Shown: piece after piece, positions 23,883 to 34,346 of the stretch
Position numbering within the stretch: the stretch's first letter is position 1
Layout: the number at the start of each line of letters is the position of its first letter
DNA from: Porogramme epimiltina
Taxonomy: Eukaryota; Basidiomycota; Agaricomycetes; Polyporales; Polyporaceae
DNA length: 64,000 nt
NCBI GenBank assembly: GCA_900155495.1
Contig: FTLJ01000776.1
Span: 1 to 64,000 of the forward strand
Reading direction: 5' to 3'
Notes under the pieces: generated by a model
Databases searched by the model: none
Told to the model about the DNA's origin: nothing
Seen by the model: the letters and a program-made list of their open reading frames with translations, nothing else
Program-made: the position numbers and the translations under genes

Positions 23883-24512
23883 ATGGGCCGCGAACTGACC
23901 AAGATTGTGTACAAGCCATCCCCTGAGTCCAATGAGGACTACATGATCATCGTGAACCCCGAGGAGGTGCGTCGCGTACGCGTCATCGGAACGACCTCTC
24001 GTAATGCTCACGCGCACACTATTGGGCCCACAGTTCAAGCGATGGAAGGAAGGAGGTACGCTGCACCGGCTTTGACGTCGCAGGACCCGCCACTGACATC
24101 CCCTCTCCTCCAGACACGTAAACATTCTTCGCTATATGCGCTCCGGAAATGTACCGCTGACACCCTGCATCTCTTCGCGTAGCACCATCCCACTAGCCGA
24201 GGTTGTAGACTGTGAGTAGCATTGCACCGCGTGTAGATGTGGGGCTGACGCGGATGTGACGCGATCGCGTGTGTCGCAGCGTTTGAGGTGTTCTGGTCGA
24301 ATCAGGGCGCGCAGGGTCTACTGGGACGGCCGTCGAAACAGCAGCTGGAGAACGTGTTCGGGACGTCAAAGGACGTGGACGTGGTGGGCCAGATCCTGCA
24401 GAAGGGCAAGGAGGAGACGGGGAAGGCGATCCGGACGGGGACAGGGTCGGCGAACCTCACCAAGGGCTCGTTCACGGTCGACACGAAGGGCAAGTCGCTC
24501 ACGGGCATCTAG
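23883..24512 (+). CDS. RTC3: SBDS-fold protein, Rtc3-like
   Basis: Small protein with only the N-terminal SBDS/FYSH domain, as in yeast Rtc3 (YHR087W), linked to RNA metabolism. Exons 23883-23966, 24034-24055, 24114-24117, 24183-24211 and 24280-24512, about 123 residues. Seen: RELTKIVYKPSPESNEDYMI, FKRWKEGD, TTIPLAEVVDSFEVF, then GLLGRPSKQQLENVFGTSKD and DVVGQILQKGKEE. The TIPLAEVVDSFEVF strand-helix and the QLENVFGT helix match this family. The third exon is only four bases (ACAC). It is required to keep frame between EGD and TTIPL, and each flanking intron has a normal donor, branch point and acceptor. It ends in a Gly/Thr/Lys tail. Confidence 0.88.
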
Positions 24513-24988
24513 GCAGATGCGGGATCTCGTGCGCGGATGCGGAACGCCGTGTCGGGCGCGTCCGCTGAGAGGAGCTAAGCAGCTGAAGAGACTTGCCCAA
24601 CATATTTGTAACACTACCACAGACGTCTGTTGAATGACCATGTCGCACGACGTGTTTCTGGAGGACGTCTGGGGAGTACGACGATGTCTGCGGTGAGGCA
24701 CCGATCTCGGAAGATCATCTAGACGCTGCACTGCACGGGGGGCTGACGTCGGAGTGCGGTCTGGGCCGGCCTGCAGCGGTGCCGCGGGAGGAGCCAAGTG
24801 CCGCCGGGGAGAGCGCACGGTGAGGTCATCCGCGCGATGGGGCGATATTTGGGCGAGGGAGCGGGCGGATCGAGAGAGAGGGACTGGGAGGACCCACGCC
24901 GCGACCGCCCAGCCCCAGCCCCTGCCAGTCTCCAGACTCCAGAGCACGTCGAGGGCGCCCTCCGCCAGTGCGCGGCAGCATACACGAC
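24513..24988. other. spacer RTC3 / FAD oxidoreductase
   Basis: RTC3 3' UTR and promoter of the FAD oxidoreductase. GC-rich; no separate gene or clear TATA box seen. Confidence 0.4.
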
Positions 24989-26818
24989 ATGCCGACGACA
25001 GTCATCCTTGGCGCCGGCATCATCGGCCTCTCCGCCGCCCACGCCCTCGCCGACCTCGCGCCCGCCGAGCACCGGATCCACCTCGTCGAGCTCGCCCCCC
25101 GCCTCTTCGCCTCCGCCTCGGGCAACGCCGCCGGCTTCCTCGCCAAGGACTGGTTCGCCCCCGCCGTCGCCCCCCTCGGCGCCCTCTCCTTCGACCTCCA
25201 CCGCGCGCTCGCCGACGAGCACGGCGGCGCGGCGCGCTGGGGCTACGCACGCTCCGTGTCCTACTCGCTCGACCACGCCCACGAGTCCGAGCTTGACGAC
25301 TCCGGCCGCGCCAACGCCGGCGCCCACTCCGCACCCGCACCCGCACCCGAACAAGACGCGTCGCCGTCCTCCGCGAAAGGCACCGACGATGCCGGCCTCC
25401 CCACCGCCGCGCCTGTCCCTGCTGCTAGCGGCGCTGTCAGTGCCACCGACGCCGCCGCCCCCGACAGAGGCACGCCGCCGCCCGCTATCGCCCCGGGATC
25501 AGCGCCGTCCGCTGCAGACGATCCGCCACCGCCAGCGGGCCCTGCGGAGACCCCGACCCGCAGCGCCGACGGACAGAGTCCCAACGACGGGCTGGACTGG
25601 CTCCTCGCGGGGACGAGCCGCCGGACGTCCCTCGACGACGCCGTCTCGAGCTCGAGCCTGAGCTCGAACGGGGACGCGTCCTCGAGCTCGGAGCGCGCCC
25701 GGCCGCCCCCCGCCGTGGTGCCGGCCTGGCTCCGGGCACACCCCGCGGCCCTCGAGGCCCTCTCGGACGAGCAGTCGACCGCGCAGGTGTAAGTCGCATT
25801 TCCCGCCCGCTCTCGCCGCCGACGCGCTGTCCTACAGACCTCTTTCTCTCCCTCCGCGCTTTGCGTTCCCCGCAGGCATCCGCTCCGGCTGTGCGAGTTC
25901 CTCCTCGAGCAGTGCCTCGCGGCGGGCGTCACGCTGCACCACCCCGCGCGGGCGACGCGCATCCTGGACGGCGGCGCGGGCGTGCGCATCGAGTACCAGC
26001 CGGCCACCGCGGCGGAGGGGAAAAGCCCGGAGGAGGGGGACGCGCGCGTGGTGGACGTGCAGTGCGAGAGCATCGTGATCGCGGCGGGGTGCTGGACGCC
26101 GCAGGTGTACGCGACGCTCTTCCCCAACGCGAACCGCATACCCCGCGTCACCCACCTCGCCGGGTACTCCATCACCCTCAAGTCCAGTCGCTGGACGCCG
26201 CCCGCCCCGCCGCCGCCGCCCGCCAACGCCAGCGGGTTTGTGGCCGAACCGGAAGAGGACGACGACCTGACGCCTGGCAGCGAAATGCCGCCGCCGCCAC
26301 TGCCCCTCCCGCCGTCGACCGCGGCGAGCACGTCAGGCTCACTCAAGCTCGCGCCCCCCTCCAAGCCCGCCGCGTTTGAGGCAGACACGTGCCACGCGAT
26401 CTTCACGGACGCGGCGGGCTTCGCGCCCGAGATCTTCTCGCGCGCGACGGGCGACGTGTGGGTCGGCGGGCTGAACCCCTCGACAGCAGCACTGCCCGCG
26501 CTGCCGACGGACGCGCATGCGACGCCGGAGGAGGTCGCGCGCCTCCTCGCGGTCGCGCGGGCGCTGTGCGGGGACGACGCGGAGCCGCTGCGCGCCGCGC
26601 TGTGCTTCCGCCCGGTGAGCGCGACGGGGCGGCCGATCCTCGCGCGCGTGCACGAGGCGGACCTCGGGGACGGCGCGAAGCCGCCGGGCGGGGTGTTCGT
26701 CGCGACCGGGCACGGGCCGTGGGGGATCGCGCTCAGCCTGGGCACCGGGCGCGTGCTTGCGGAGATGGTGCTCGGGCGCGGGACGAGCGTGGACGTCGAG
26801 GTGCTGTCGCGGTGGTGA
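24989..26818 (+). CDS. FAD-dependent oxidoreductase, DAO family, Tda3-like
   Basis: Two exons, 24989-25788 and 25876-26818, about 580 residues. The N-terminal dinucleotide-binding fold is VILGAGIIGLSAAHALAD with an acidic strand end (HLVELAPRLF), followed by GNAAGFLAKDWF. Near the junction is the conserved STAQVHPLRLCEFLLEQC; then SIVIAAGCWTP (second FAD-contacting strand), FTDAAGFAPEIFSRATGDVW, CFRPVSATGRPILARV and FVATGHGPWGIALSLGTGRV. This order matches the D-amino-acid-oxidase-like family that includes yeast Tda3, with roles reported in endosomal traffic; the substrate is unknown. Between about residues 100 and 205 is an Ala/Pro/Ser-rich insertion without predicted structure, and a second Pro-rich insert follows KSSRWTP. 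Codon use is extremely GC-rich. Confidence 0.88.
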
Positions 26819-27536
26819 GTGCTCGCCCGTTCCAAGTTGCCGGTCTGGAGCTCGCGGCGGTCTTTAGAGGGGGGAGGTTTAGAGGATCGGGTTTGAGAAG
26901 AGAAATTTATGTTGTATAGGTATAGAACCGTAGACGGAGGTGGGTCTCCTAAGTGCGTGCGCTCCGCCCCGTTCATTAGCTACTGTCGTTTGTTCAGTAC
27001 ATCTTGCATTTCTTGCAACTTATTCATAGAAATTTGACTTTGCTCCTTTCGCAGGGACGGTGTTGTTGATTACAACACCCGAGAAATGACACCGTAGGGC
27101 AACAACTCGCCCGTTGCTACAAGACAAAGTAGATTTCTCAGAAGTTAGACTATAGGCATGTCATCAGAACATGAGCATCTTGTCTGCGACTGTCCCATGC
27201 TCGAGACCCGCCTCCAGATTCCCAGAACTCGGCGGCGGGACTCCTCACTACTGGTCTCTGCTAGTGATTCGATACTGTGTTCTTGCTTACCTGCTACTAC
27301 TTGCCCTACGTCGGAGGATACTTCAACGAAGGACCTACCTACACGTCCGCTGGAGTCACTTTGTATTATGTGTATTGTTATGCGCGCGTTCCGATGTATC
27401 TACCTTCCACGAATCATGTAATATTCCCAGTTGTCAAACATATCAAGGTACACATACAAGCTCAAACTGCTACATCCCGTATTTCATGCCATGCTCGTCG
27501 ATACACATAGCGAGAACAGACGTTTTGAGAACCCTG
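26819..27536. other. convergent spacer
   Basis: Between the stops of the FAD oxidoreductase (+) and nicotinamidase (-). AT-richer than its flanks, consistent with two 3' UTRs. A short plus frame (27158-27421) is not supported. Confidence 0.45.
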
Positions 27537-28317
27537 CTACGCCTCCATCCCCTTAACCCACCCGACCTCCTCCCCATCCTCACCGACGACCCGCACCCCC
27601 GCCTCCTCCAACTTCGCGCGCGCCGCCGCCCACCCCTTCTCCCCGCCCACGCAGCGCGTGCCCTCCTCGACGACGTACGTGCGCCACCCGAGGTCCGCGG
27701 CGTCCAGCGCCGTGCTGAGCACGCAAAAGTCGCCCGCGAGCCCGACGACGAACACGTCCGTGACCCCCGCCCCGCGCAGGCGCTCCGCGAGCCCGCTGTC
27801 CGCCTCCCGCAGCGGCGGGTCGCGCAGCGGCGCGCGGAACGCCGAGTACGTCTCGACGCGCGCGTCCGTGCCCTTGCTCACGACGCCGTCGAGCTGCCCG
27901 GCGGCGAGGGCGGCGGCGAGGGCGGGGACGAGCGCGTTGCCCGGTGTCCCGCGCACGCAGTGCACGGGCCAGAGCTGTGTGGTGTAGGTCTCGCCGGGGT
28001 TCGCGGGGTTCGCGATCGTCCAGGTGGAGGTGAAGGGCGTCGCGCCTGGGTGGTTCGCCGCGAAGGAGACGTGGTCTGGGGGGTGGTCGTCCTTCGTCGC
28101 GAGCTTGGGCGCGAAGCCGCGCAGCGCGAGGAGGCGCGTGACGGTAGGGAGGATCGCGCGCCCGTCTGGGACCGCGAGCGAGCCGTTCTGTGAGGGGCGG
28201 CGGGTGAGCGAGGGTTCAGTCATTTCGGTGAGAGATCAGGGGGCGCACCGGAGGGCAGAAGTCCTCTTGAACGTCGACGATAAGGAGTGCTGGGTGGAAT
28301 GGAGAGGGAGGTGCCAT
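27537..28317 (-). CDS. PNC1: nicotinamidase
   Basis: Hydrolyses nicotinamide to nicotinate and ammonia in NAD salvage, which also relieves nicotinamide inhibition of sirtuins. Two exons on the minus strand, 28317-28249 and 28187-27537, about 240 residues. Exon 1 encodes MAPPSPFHPALLIVDVQEDF with the catalytic Asp; exon 2 begins NGSLAVPDGR. The catalytic Lys is in VVSKGTD and the Cys in GLAGDFCVLST. The metal site is the DHxxxH pattern in TKDDHPPDHVSFAANHPG. Read without the 61-base intron, the protein would start at MTEPSLTRRP and lack the catalytic Asp, so the upstream exon is essential to the call. Confidence 0.96.
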
Positions 28318-28656
28318 GCTTTCAGCAACCTTTTGAAACTGGGGACTACTGGACGTGGGGGTTAGGCGCGCTACTTGGTCTACAGCTGGATGATCGTAAG
28401 AAACAACCCCATATGGATTTGGTGGTGGTACGAGTCCAAGTTGTAAGACCCCTCCACATCTCTCAGTTTGATAAGGCGTATTAGCGCTACAGCAAGGTTC
28501 TGATAGTCCGATTAGATAGTAAGTAAGCCATCCTAATAGTAGGAAGCTGCTGCGTAGATAACCCTCTGATATCTAGTGTGAGGAGCTGGTAGTCCCAAGG
28601 GATAGAGGCGCCCCGTCCAGAAGGTATCCAAGAAATCTAAAGAGATGTAGCACAAT
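28318..28656. other. spacer between nicotinamidase and AFG1-like gene
   Basis: Both genes are on the minus strand, so this is the nicotinamidase promoter plus the 3' UTR of the AFG1-like gene. No other feature seen. Confidence 0.4.
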
Positions 28657-30668
28657 CTACCGAATCCCTGCGGTCTCCGCCCACTCCTTGCTGCCCATCT
28701 GTACAAGACGCGAACAGCATCGTGCGAACGCAAACAGCTCCTCGTCACCCGTGAACATCGAACTTGAGCCGACCATGTCGCTCGACAGCCCCTGCAAAAA
28801 AGGATTTCGTTAGTAGACGCTACCTCCTGAAACACGGCGCCAGCACGTACGAGGTCATCCATGACGCTGCGCATGTGGTCGGAAATCACTCCTTTCTTGG
28901 CGTTGGGATCGTCGGAGAAGATTTGGTAGATCGGGACCTCGGACGACACGAGGAGCTTCGTCTGAGAAAGAGAAGCGAAGGTTCCAATTCAGTCACACAG
29001 ATGCGCTGGCAAGCTCAGAGTAGCCGCCGACCTTGCTCTCATAACAGGCTATAGCAGGGTCTGGTCAATACAAGTCGTCAAAATCGAGAGGGGCGAATGA
29101 CGTACCATCAATAAACGTGATAAACCTACGAGCCTAGGAAAAGTGAGGGATGAGACGAAGTCACGATGAGCAGATATCCCGAGCACTCACCATGTCTTTC
29201 TGGCTGAGCCCCATCTTGGGCACGTCCGTAACGAAGATGGTGCCGAAATTCTTCGTGATCTCTATGTAGTCTGCCGCGCTCATGGGCTTGCCGCACAAGT
29301 CGAGGAATCCAAACTTCGCGACGGTGCTTGAGCTCTCTGGGACGAGGATCTTGCGACCCCAAGTCATCAGCTTGCGGTTGTGGATGCTCGGGTCTGACGG
29401 GTCTGAGGTCAAGGCATTATAGACCTTGTTAATCTCCGCCTTATTCTCGGGTGTTATGGGATCATAGTAGACGTGTGACAGTGTGCGTGGTATGCGACGG
29501 TAGTCTGTCCAATGTCAGCGGGTACGATACAAATCCGCAGTCAACTACACTCACCAGTCCCGGAGTCGAGGTCGGTGACCTCAAAACGCTCCTTCAGCAG
29601 CTCTATGCAAGGTACGAAGCTCGAGCGTTGGATGCCATTCTTGTATAACTCATCTGGATGACGGCTAGTGCGACCTCAGCGAGAGGTCAGGTGGATAGTC
29701 ATATGCGCACTTACTTCGAAGTCATGACACAAATGACACCATAATTGAGCAACTTCTCAAATAGCTGTCGCAGGATCATGGCATCCGCGATGTCGGTGAC
29801 CTGCATTGGAGGGAGAGGCATTCAGTCCGCGCCTGGGTAGACCGGAGGCTAGACACGCTCACCGCACCTGGAACTCGTCGAAGCAAAGAACATAAGCCTC
29901 CTGCGCGAGGTCGCGGGCGACTGGGGGAATGGGGTCTCCTCCCCGCAGGCCGAGCTTGAGCTTCATCGAGTGTATACGCTTGTGCACGTCGATCATGAAC
30001 GCATGGAAGTGGACGCGACGCTTGCGGGTGATGTGTGGGGGGAGTGTGTTGTAGAATAGGTCCATGAGCATAGTCTTGCCCGTCCCGACGTCTCCGTAGA
30101 GGTACAAGCCTTTGGGCATAGCCTCTAGGGGCACTACAGGAGACGCATTCTCCTGGCGGACGAATAGACGGGAAAGCTAGAGGATTTCTGGGTTCGAAAG
30201 TGTACGTACAGGCATAAGTAAGGAGGACGCACGAGGGAATTCGAGGTCGATGAGTGCGCTATGCTCGGCGGGGTGTAATGTACGAGATCATCGTGCAGCC
30301 TCTGCAGATTCTGGATGATGCGCGTTTGGTGGTCGTCAGATCGCAGCGTCCCCGAGTCCACCAGTCCAAAGTAATGCTGTAGCGGCGTTGGTGCGGCTGG
30401 GAGCGCAGAGCGAATCAGCCCCAGACCCGGGGCGAGGGAACTCGGTGTGCGCACCAGTAGACAAGTGGGGCGGCCTCTCCCTCGCGTGCAGGAGCCCCTC
30501 CGCGGGAAAGTCCTTCCCCTTCTCCATCGCCAGGGTCGCATTGCGACGGGCTTGAGGGCGGGCCTGGGCAGGAGCGGGCCAGGCCGCGCGGGGGCGGGCG
30601 AGCGCCGTGGAAGTGGCCCGGGGCTGGAATAACGTTACTGCACGACGTCCGGCGGGTGAGGGGCGCAT
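28657..30668 (-). CDS. AFG1: AFG1-like mitochondrial AAA-type ATPase (LACE1 family)
   Basis: Inner-membrane-associated ATPase thought to help degrade or handle mitochondrially made respiratory subunits. Ten exons on the minus strand: 30668-30455, 30396-30233, 30152-29868, 29800-29715, 29664-29555, 29504-29191, 29133-29106, 29048-29032, 28961-28824 and 28791-28657. The N-terminus ([20 protein letters not shown]) is Arg-rich and acid-free, a mitochondrial presequence. Then [20 protein letters not shown]; the Walker A motif [34 protein letters not shown]; Walker [40 protein letters not shown]; and the C-terminal [20 protein letters not shown]. Exons of 28 and 17 bases lie in the conserved [15 protein letters not shown] stretch. 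Full length with all nucleotide-binding motifs intact. Confidence 0.96.
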
Positions 30669-31218
30669 TAAGTTGGCTGTGGTGCGGACGTGGGGACTCG
30701 AATGCAATAAGAGGGCACAGGCAGCGGTGGCAGTCACCGGAGTAGGAGGAGCGTGGTGTCCCGAGGAGAGGTATAAGAAGCTGCGTCCTCCGATCCTCCT
30801 ATGCCCCCCACCTGTCCCTGATCTGAATACCAGCGCTTGTTCCCCACACTGGCCCGAACTGGTCCGGCTGCCGACATCGGGCTCCGTTGTGATTTTCCTG
30901 CCCCCGAGTGCCCCCGAACTTGACAAAATACAAATTTTGTCCTCGTACGCTCCGATATCCTCCCTCGGATTCACAGCTGGATCTCACTCCCGACTCTGCT
31001 CAACTTCGGGGAACAGCTCGCCGACGGACGGTTTGGACTCAATTCAGCGCCCCGTGAGATGTCACAGGATATTGGGTCCGATCCGACATAGGGGGCTCCG
31101 ATCCGATCGTTGCGAAACGGGCCAACGATTGTTTGTGAGCGAGACATATACTGTACAGATCGTATTGCAATCCGGACGCCCCAAACAGAATTTGTATCGA
31201 TATATTGCGAACCCTGCC
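30669..31218. other. spacer upstream of AFG1-like gene
   Basis: AFG1 promoter and 3' UTR of the GH53 gene (both minus strand). A TTATACC on the minus strand near 30772-30778 could be a weak TATA element about 105 bases from the AFG1 start. Confidence 0.4.
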
Positions 31219-32482
31219 TTACATGTCTTGACTGAACATGTTGATCGAGGCGCGAGTGGCACCGGTCGAGCTGACCAGGAGGTTGTCCTGTAGTGAATTT
31301 GTAAGTAAGAACTCGAAAAAAACTGTCGGCATTCCTCACGCACCGCACATCCCGACCCGAGGTTGGCGTTGCCGACCCAGCCAGGCTCCCAGTAGACTAT
31401 CCGAGAGTCAGTATAGACGTCCAGAGTAGCTCTCTCCTACACACTTACAGATACCCTGGCCTCTCCCGTTAGGCAAGCCCGCAAGCACGGTCTTGATGTC
31501 GTTCACCCACGTCTGCTGCCCGCTCGTCGACACCGCGATGCTCGGCTCCGTCAGAGACGTGCCCGAGCACGTCACGGGCCAGTCCGTCTCCGCAACGACG
31601 ATAGGCTTCCCGAACGTGTTGGCCGCGTTCGTGAGCGACGACTTGAGCGCGCTGAGCGTCGCGCCCGCATCGTAGAACGGGTAGAACGAGACACCGATGA
31701 TGTCGACCTTGCTCGCGTCGAGCGCGCCGGGGATGTACACGCCGCCGAACCACGAGCTGAGCCCGGACCAGTTCCAGCCGTTCGCGAGGTGGATGAGGAT
31801 CTTGGGCGAGCCCGCGGCCTTGGCGCCGTTCACGGCCGAGTTGAGCAGCTCCGAGAGCGGGTGGTAGCCCGCGACGGAGATGCGCCCGACGGGCCAGAGC
31901 ATGCCGTCGTTGATCTCGTTCCCGACCTGGAGGATGTCGATAGGCGTGCCCTGGTTCGCGAAGCTCTGGACGACGTTTTGGGTGTAGCTCCATAGCGGTG
32001 GGGTCAGCTAGGAATAGCGTAAGATGTTGATCCTCCGCTTACGTGTAAATCTGAGTGTTCAACCCATCCAGCGTGGTCGGCCACCCGGAAGGAATGGATT
32101 GATGACCTGGGTCGGCCCCTAATCGAAAGAGATGATGGTGAGCCTCTCGGAATGCCATGTAGAGCGAAGTAGAAGAGAAATATTTACAAGTGTCGCTGTA
32201 GTGGAGGTCGACTATGAGTGTCATTCCGGCCGCTTTAATACGCTTGCCAAGTGCAAGGGCGTAGTTGAGGTTGTATTGTCCGGCGGTCCACACCCGTACA
32301 CGTGCTGCATTCATGCCGTGGTTGTGCAAGATGGTCTCGAAGGGTGCCACGCTCCCGCCATCGCTGTACCGGATTCCCGAGTTCTCCACCACAGTGAGGG
32401 AGGAGATGTCGGCACCGTGGTAAGTCAGGGCACTTGCCAGCCACGAGAACGAGAGCACGAGGAAAGGAAGTAAGCCAACCAT
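31219..32482 (-). CDS. arabinogalactan endo-beta-1,4-galactanase, GH53
   Basis: Secreted enzyme that cuts beta-1,4-galactan side chains of pectin. Five exons on the minus strand: 32482-32188, 32118-32043, 31987-31449, 31396-31344 and 31287-31219. Signal peptide VGLLPFLVLSFSWLASA, mature start near LTYHGADISS. Then VRVWTAGQYNLNYALALGKR, LIVDLHYSDTWADPGHQSIP and DILQVGNEINDGMLWP with the acid/base Glu. SKVDIIGVSFYPFYDAGATL follows, and VVAETDWPVTC has the nucleophile Glu. It ends with GIFYWEPGWVGNANLGSGCA and a short final exon (DNLLVSSTGATRASINMFSQ). About 340 residues, the normal size of a single-domain GH53 enzyme without a carbohydrate-binding module. It is the clearest plant-wall gene in the window. 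Confidence 0.96.
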
Positions 32483-32520
32483 CGTAGCTCGAACCTGGGA
32501 CGGACCGTGGATCGTCAGTG

Positions 32521-32528
32521 TTTATATA
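32521..32528 (-). promoter_or_regulatory. TATA box of GH53 gene
   Basis: TATATAAA on the minus strand about 40 bases before the ATG. The strong TATA box fits a regulated secreted enzyme, unlike the TATA-less housekeeping genes nearby. Confidence 0.6.
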
Positions 32529-34249
32529 CAAGCATGAGCACTTAGGGCTGACGTACCACCGGAATCTGTTGAGCATCCGGGTGCCCCTGTGTTCAGGTTC
32601 CGAGTATATCCCAGATGGCGACGTCGATGCGAGGATTAGGCCCTGGGAGGGGTAATCCATAGCAAGATGCTCGGCACCATCGCGAGCGGAAGAATGTGCG
32701 TCACGGGTGGTGGGGCAAGTAGATCTTCCCGTGCGGTGCATGCTGGCTACGCGGGTTCCTCAGAACCGGCTTCCCAAAGTTGTGTTCGCGGTTGGTTCGT
32801 GGAGACTCCAGTGACCTTCTTCGGTCAGGTGATGCCCGCATAGAGAGACCATGTGTGGTGGTGGGCGGGGCTGGCGGCACGACTATTTCCGGGGGTGCCG
32901 CGCCGTGATGTTCACGAGGCCTGTGTTCCAGCGAACGCTATTCGTGAATGCCTCTTTCTCGTCGACGTCCGGTGGCGGCGCAGGTTGACCGCACTGTGTA
33001 GCATATGTGGTGACGAGCTCGGGCCGGCGGCGTACCGCAACTTTCTCGTGAATCCGCCACTATCGTCGTGCGCTTTGGGGGCATACTTTGAGGAGGCGCG
33101 GGTATGCCATCATGCCCGCTCGCACGCCGTGCGCGTTGCTGAAAGGGTTTCACTTACTAAAGGGCGGCGAACTACCGTCTGAGGGTGACGGTATGTCGGT
33201 GGAGAGGAGACAAATGGGTGGTATTTAGTTGGCGCTTGGAGCCCTCCGGCTACTAGTGGCATCGTCGCTGGAGCTCGATCAGAGTCTGGAGACGCCGGGC
33301 GCTTGGAGGCGCTTGCGTGCGCAGCTTCTCCATCGTACTTCTCCACTTCTTGCACTCGACGAATGATGGATTCTCTGCTGCATCGCAACATCTTCTCGCG
33401 GTTCTGTTCCGCGTATTCATGGACGGGACTTACACGTCTTGAGGAAGCCTATGTAGCCTCTTCTGTGAGTGATGGATACCACAGAAAGATAAAGTCTCAT
33501 CCATAGTTGGCCTCGCGCTCACAAGGTTCTGCTCCCAGAAATCCGCGGGTTAAGGATTATCTGGTCTGCCGGAGCAGAATCGCCAACTTTTGGGGCTCTC
33601 CGCACAAACTACATATGGACACTCTCTTCAGCTATGCGGTCCGTGATGCCCGCCAGGTTTCTGGTGCCTGTCGAAGGTTGCGGCAGGACTGGGATACTGC
33701 CGTGTGCAGTCCGAGTTGAGCTTCGAATGGCCCTTGGCCACCGCGTCTCGCAGTGTAACGCTACTTTCGATCCGGGCACCTGGCTTGGGGTGGGACATAC
33801 CTAAGGTAGCATCTCCGAGCGTGGAGTTGCCCAGCGATACGCCCAGGAATTCAAGGGGAAGGTACGATACTAGTGGGCGTTACGTCACTTATGGCTTGAG
33901 CTTCTCCGCATCGTGCTTCTTGATTCCTGAATTCCGCCCAGGCTCGGACGTTGGCGCCGACGCCCGGCGACCTCTTCTGCGCGCGTCGAGGCGGGCGGAG
34001 GAGAGGGCGGGTAGCGAGGGCGGCGAGAGGCAACGAACACGGAGCCCACGTCGGCGGAGAAGATCCAGAGAGCGCGATCGCTAGAGCCTCTCCCAGCCAT
34101 TGGCCCCAGGGAGCCGACCAGGGAAGCACCGTCCAGTGGCCATCCCGACTCAGATGCCGACCTCCGCTAACGGTCCACGACAGCTAATCAACTGTGCCAG
34201 AACCAGAAGCTTCCTCTCCTCACAGGCCATGTCGCGCGCTTGTCCCTGC
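32529..34249. other. spacer with a possible decayed or unrecognised exon
   Basis: 1.7 kb between the divergent GH53 (-) and GMC (+) genes. A minus-strand frame at about 33110-33430 reads EYAEQNREKMLRCSRESIIR then RVQEVEKYDGEAAHAS and TKYHPFVSSPPTYRH. It looks like protein and is followed by a possible donor (GTAAGTGAAACC), but I found no convincing start or partner exons and recognise no family. The remaining DNA shows nothing. Confidence 0.3.
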
Positions 34250-34256
34250 ATAAATA
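34250..34256 (+). promoter_or_regulatory. TATA-like box of GMC gene
   Basis: ATAAATA about 95 bases upstream of the ATG at 34347, followed by a C-rich and pyrimidine-rich leader. Confidence 0.45.
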
Positions 34257-34346
34257 ACCCCCCCGCTTACCCTCCAGGCCCTCCCGCCATTCCCTCTTGC
34301 CTTTGCGCCCCGCTCATTTTGTATAGCCCCACACACGCGCCTCACT

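Noticed and set aside
24083..24117. A 34-base version of the RTC3 middle exon
   Set aside because: It keeps frame but needs a 28-base upstream intron, below the size of any other intron here; the four-base exon leaves normal introns.
28188..28248. Nicotinamidase apparently lacking its catalytic Asp
   Set aside because: The longest open frame begins MTEPSLTRRP, but this is intron sequence; an upstream 69-base exon supplies LLIVDVQEDF, so the enzyme is complete.
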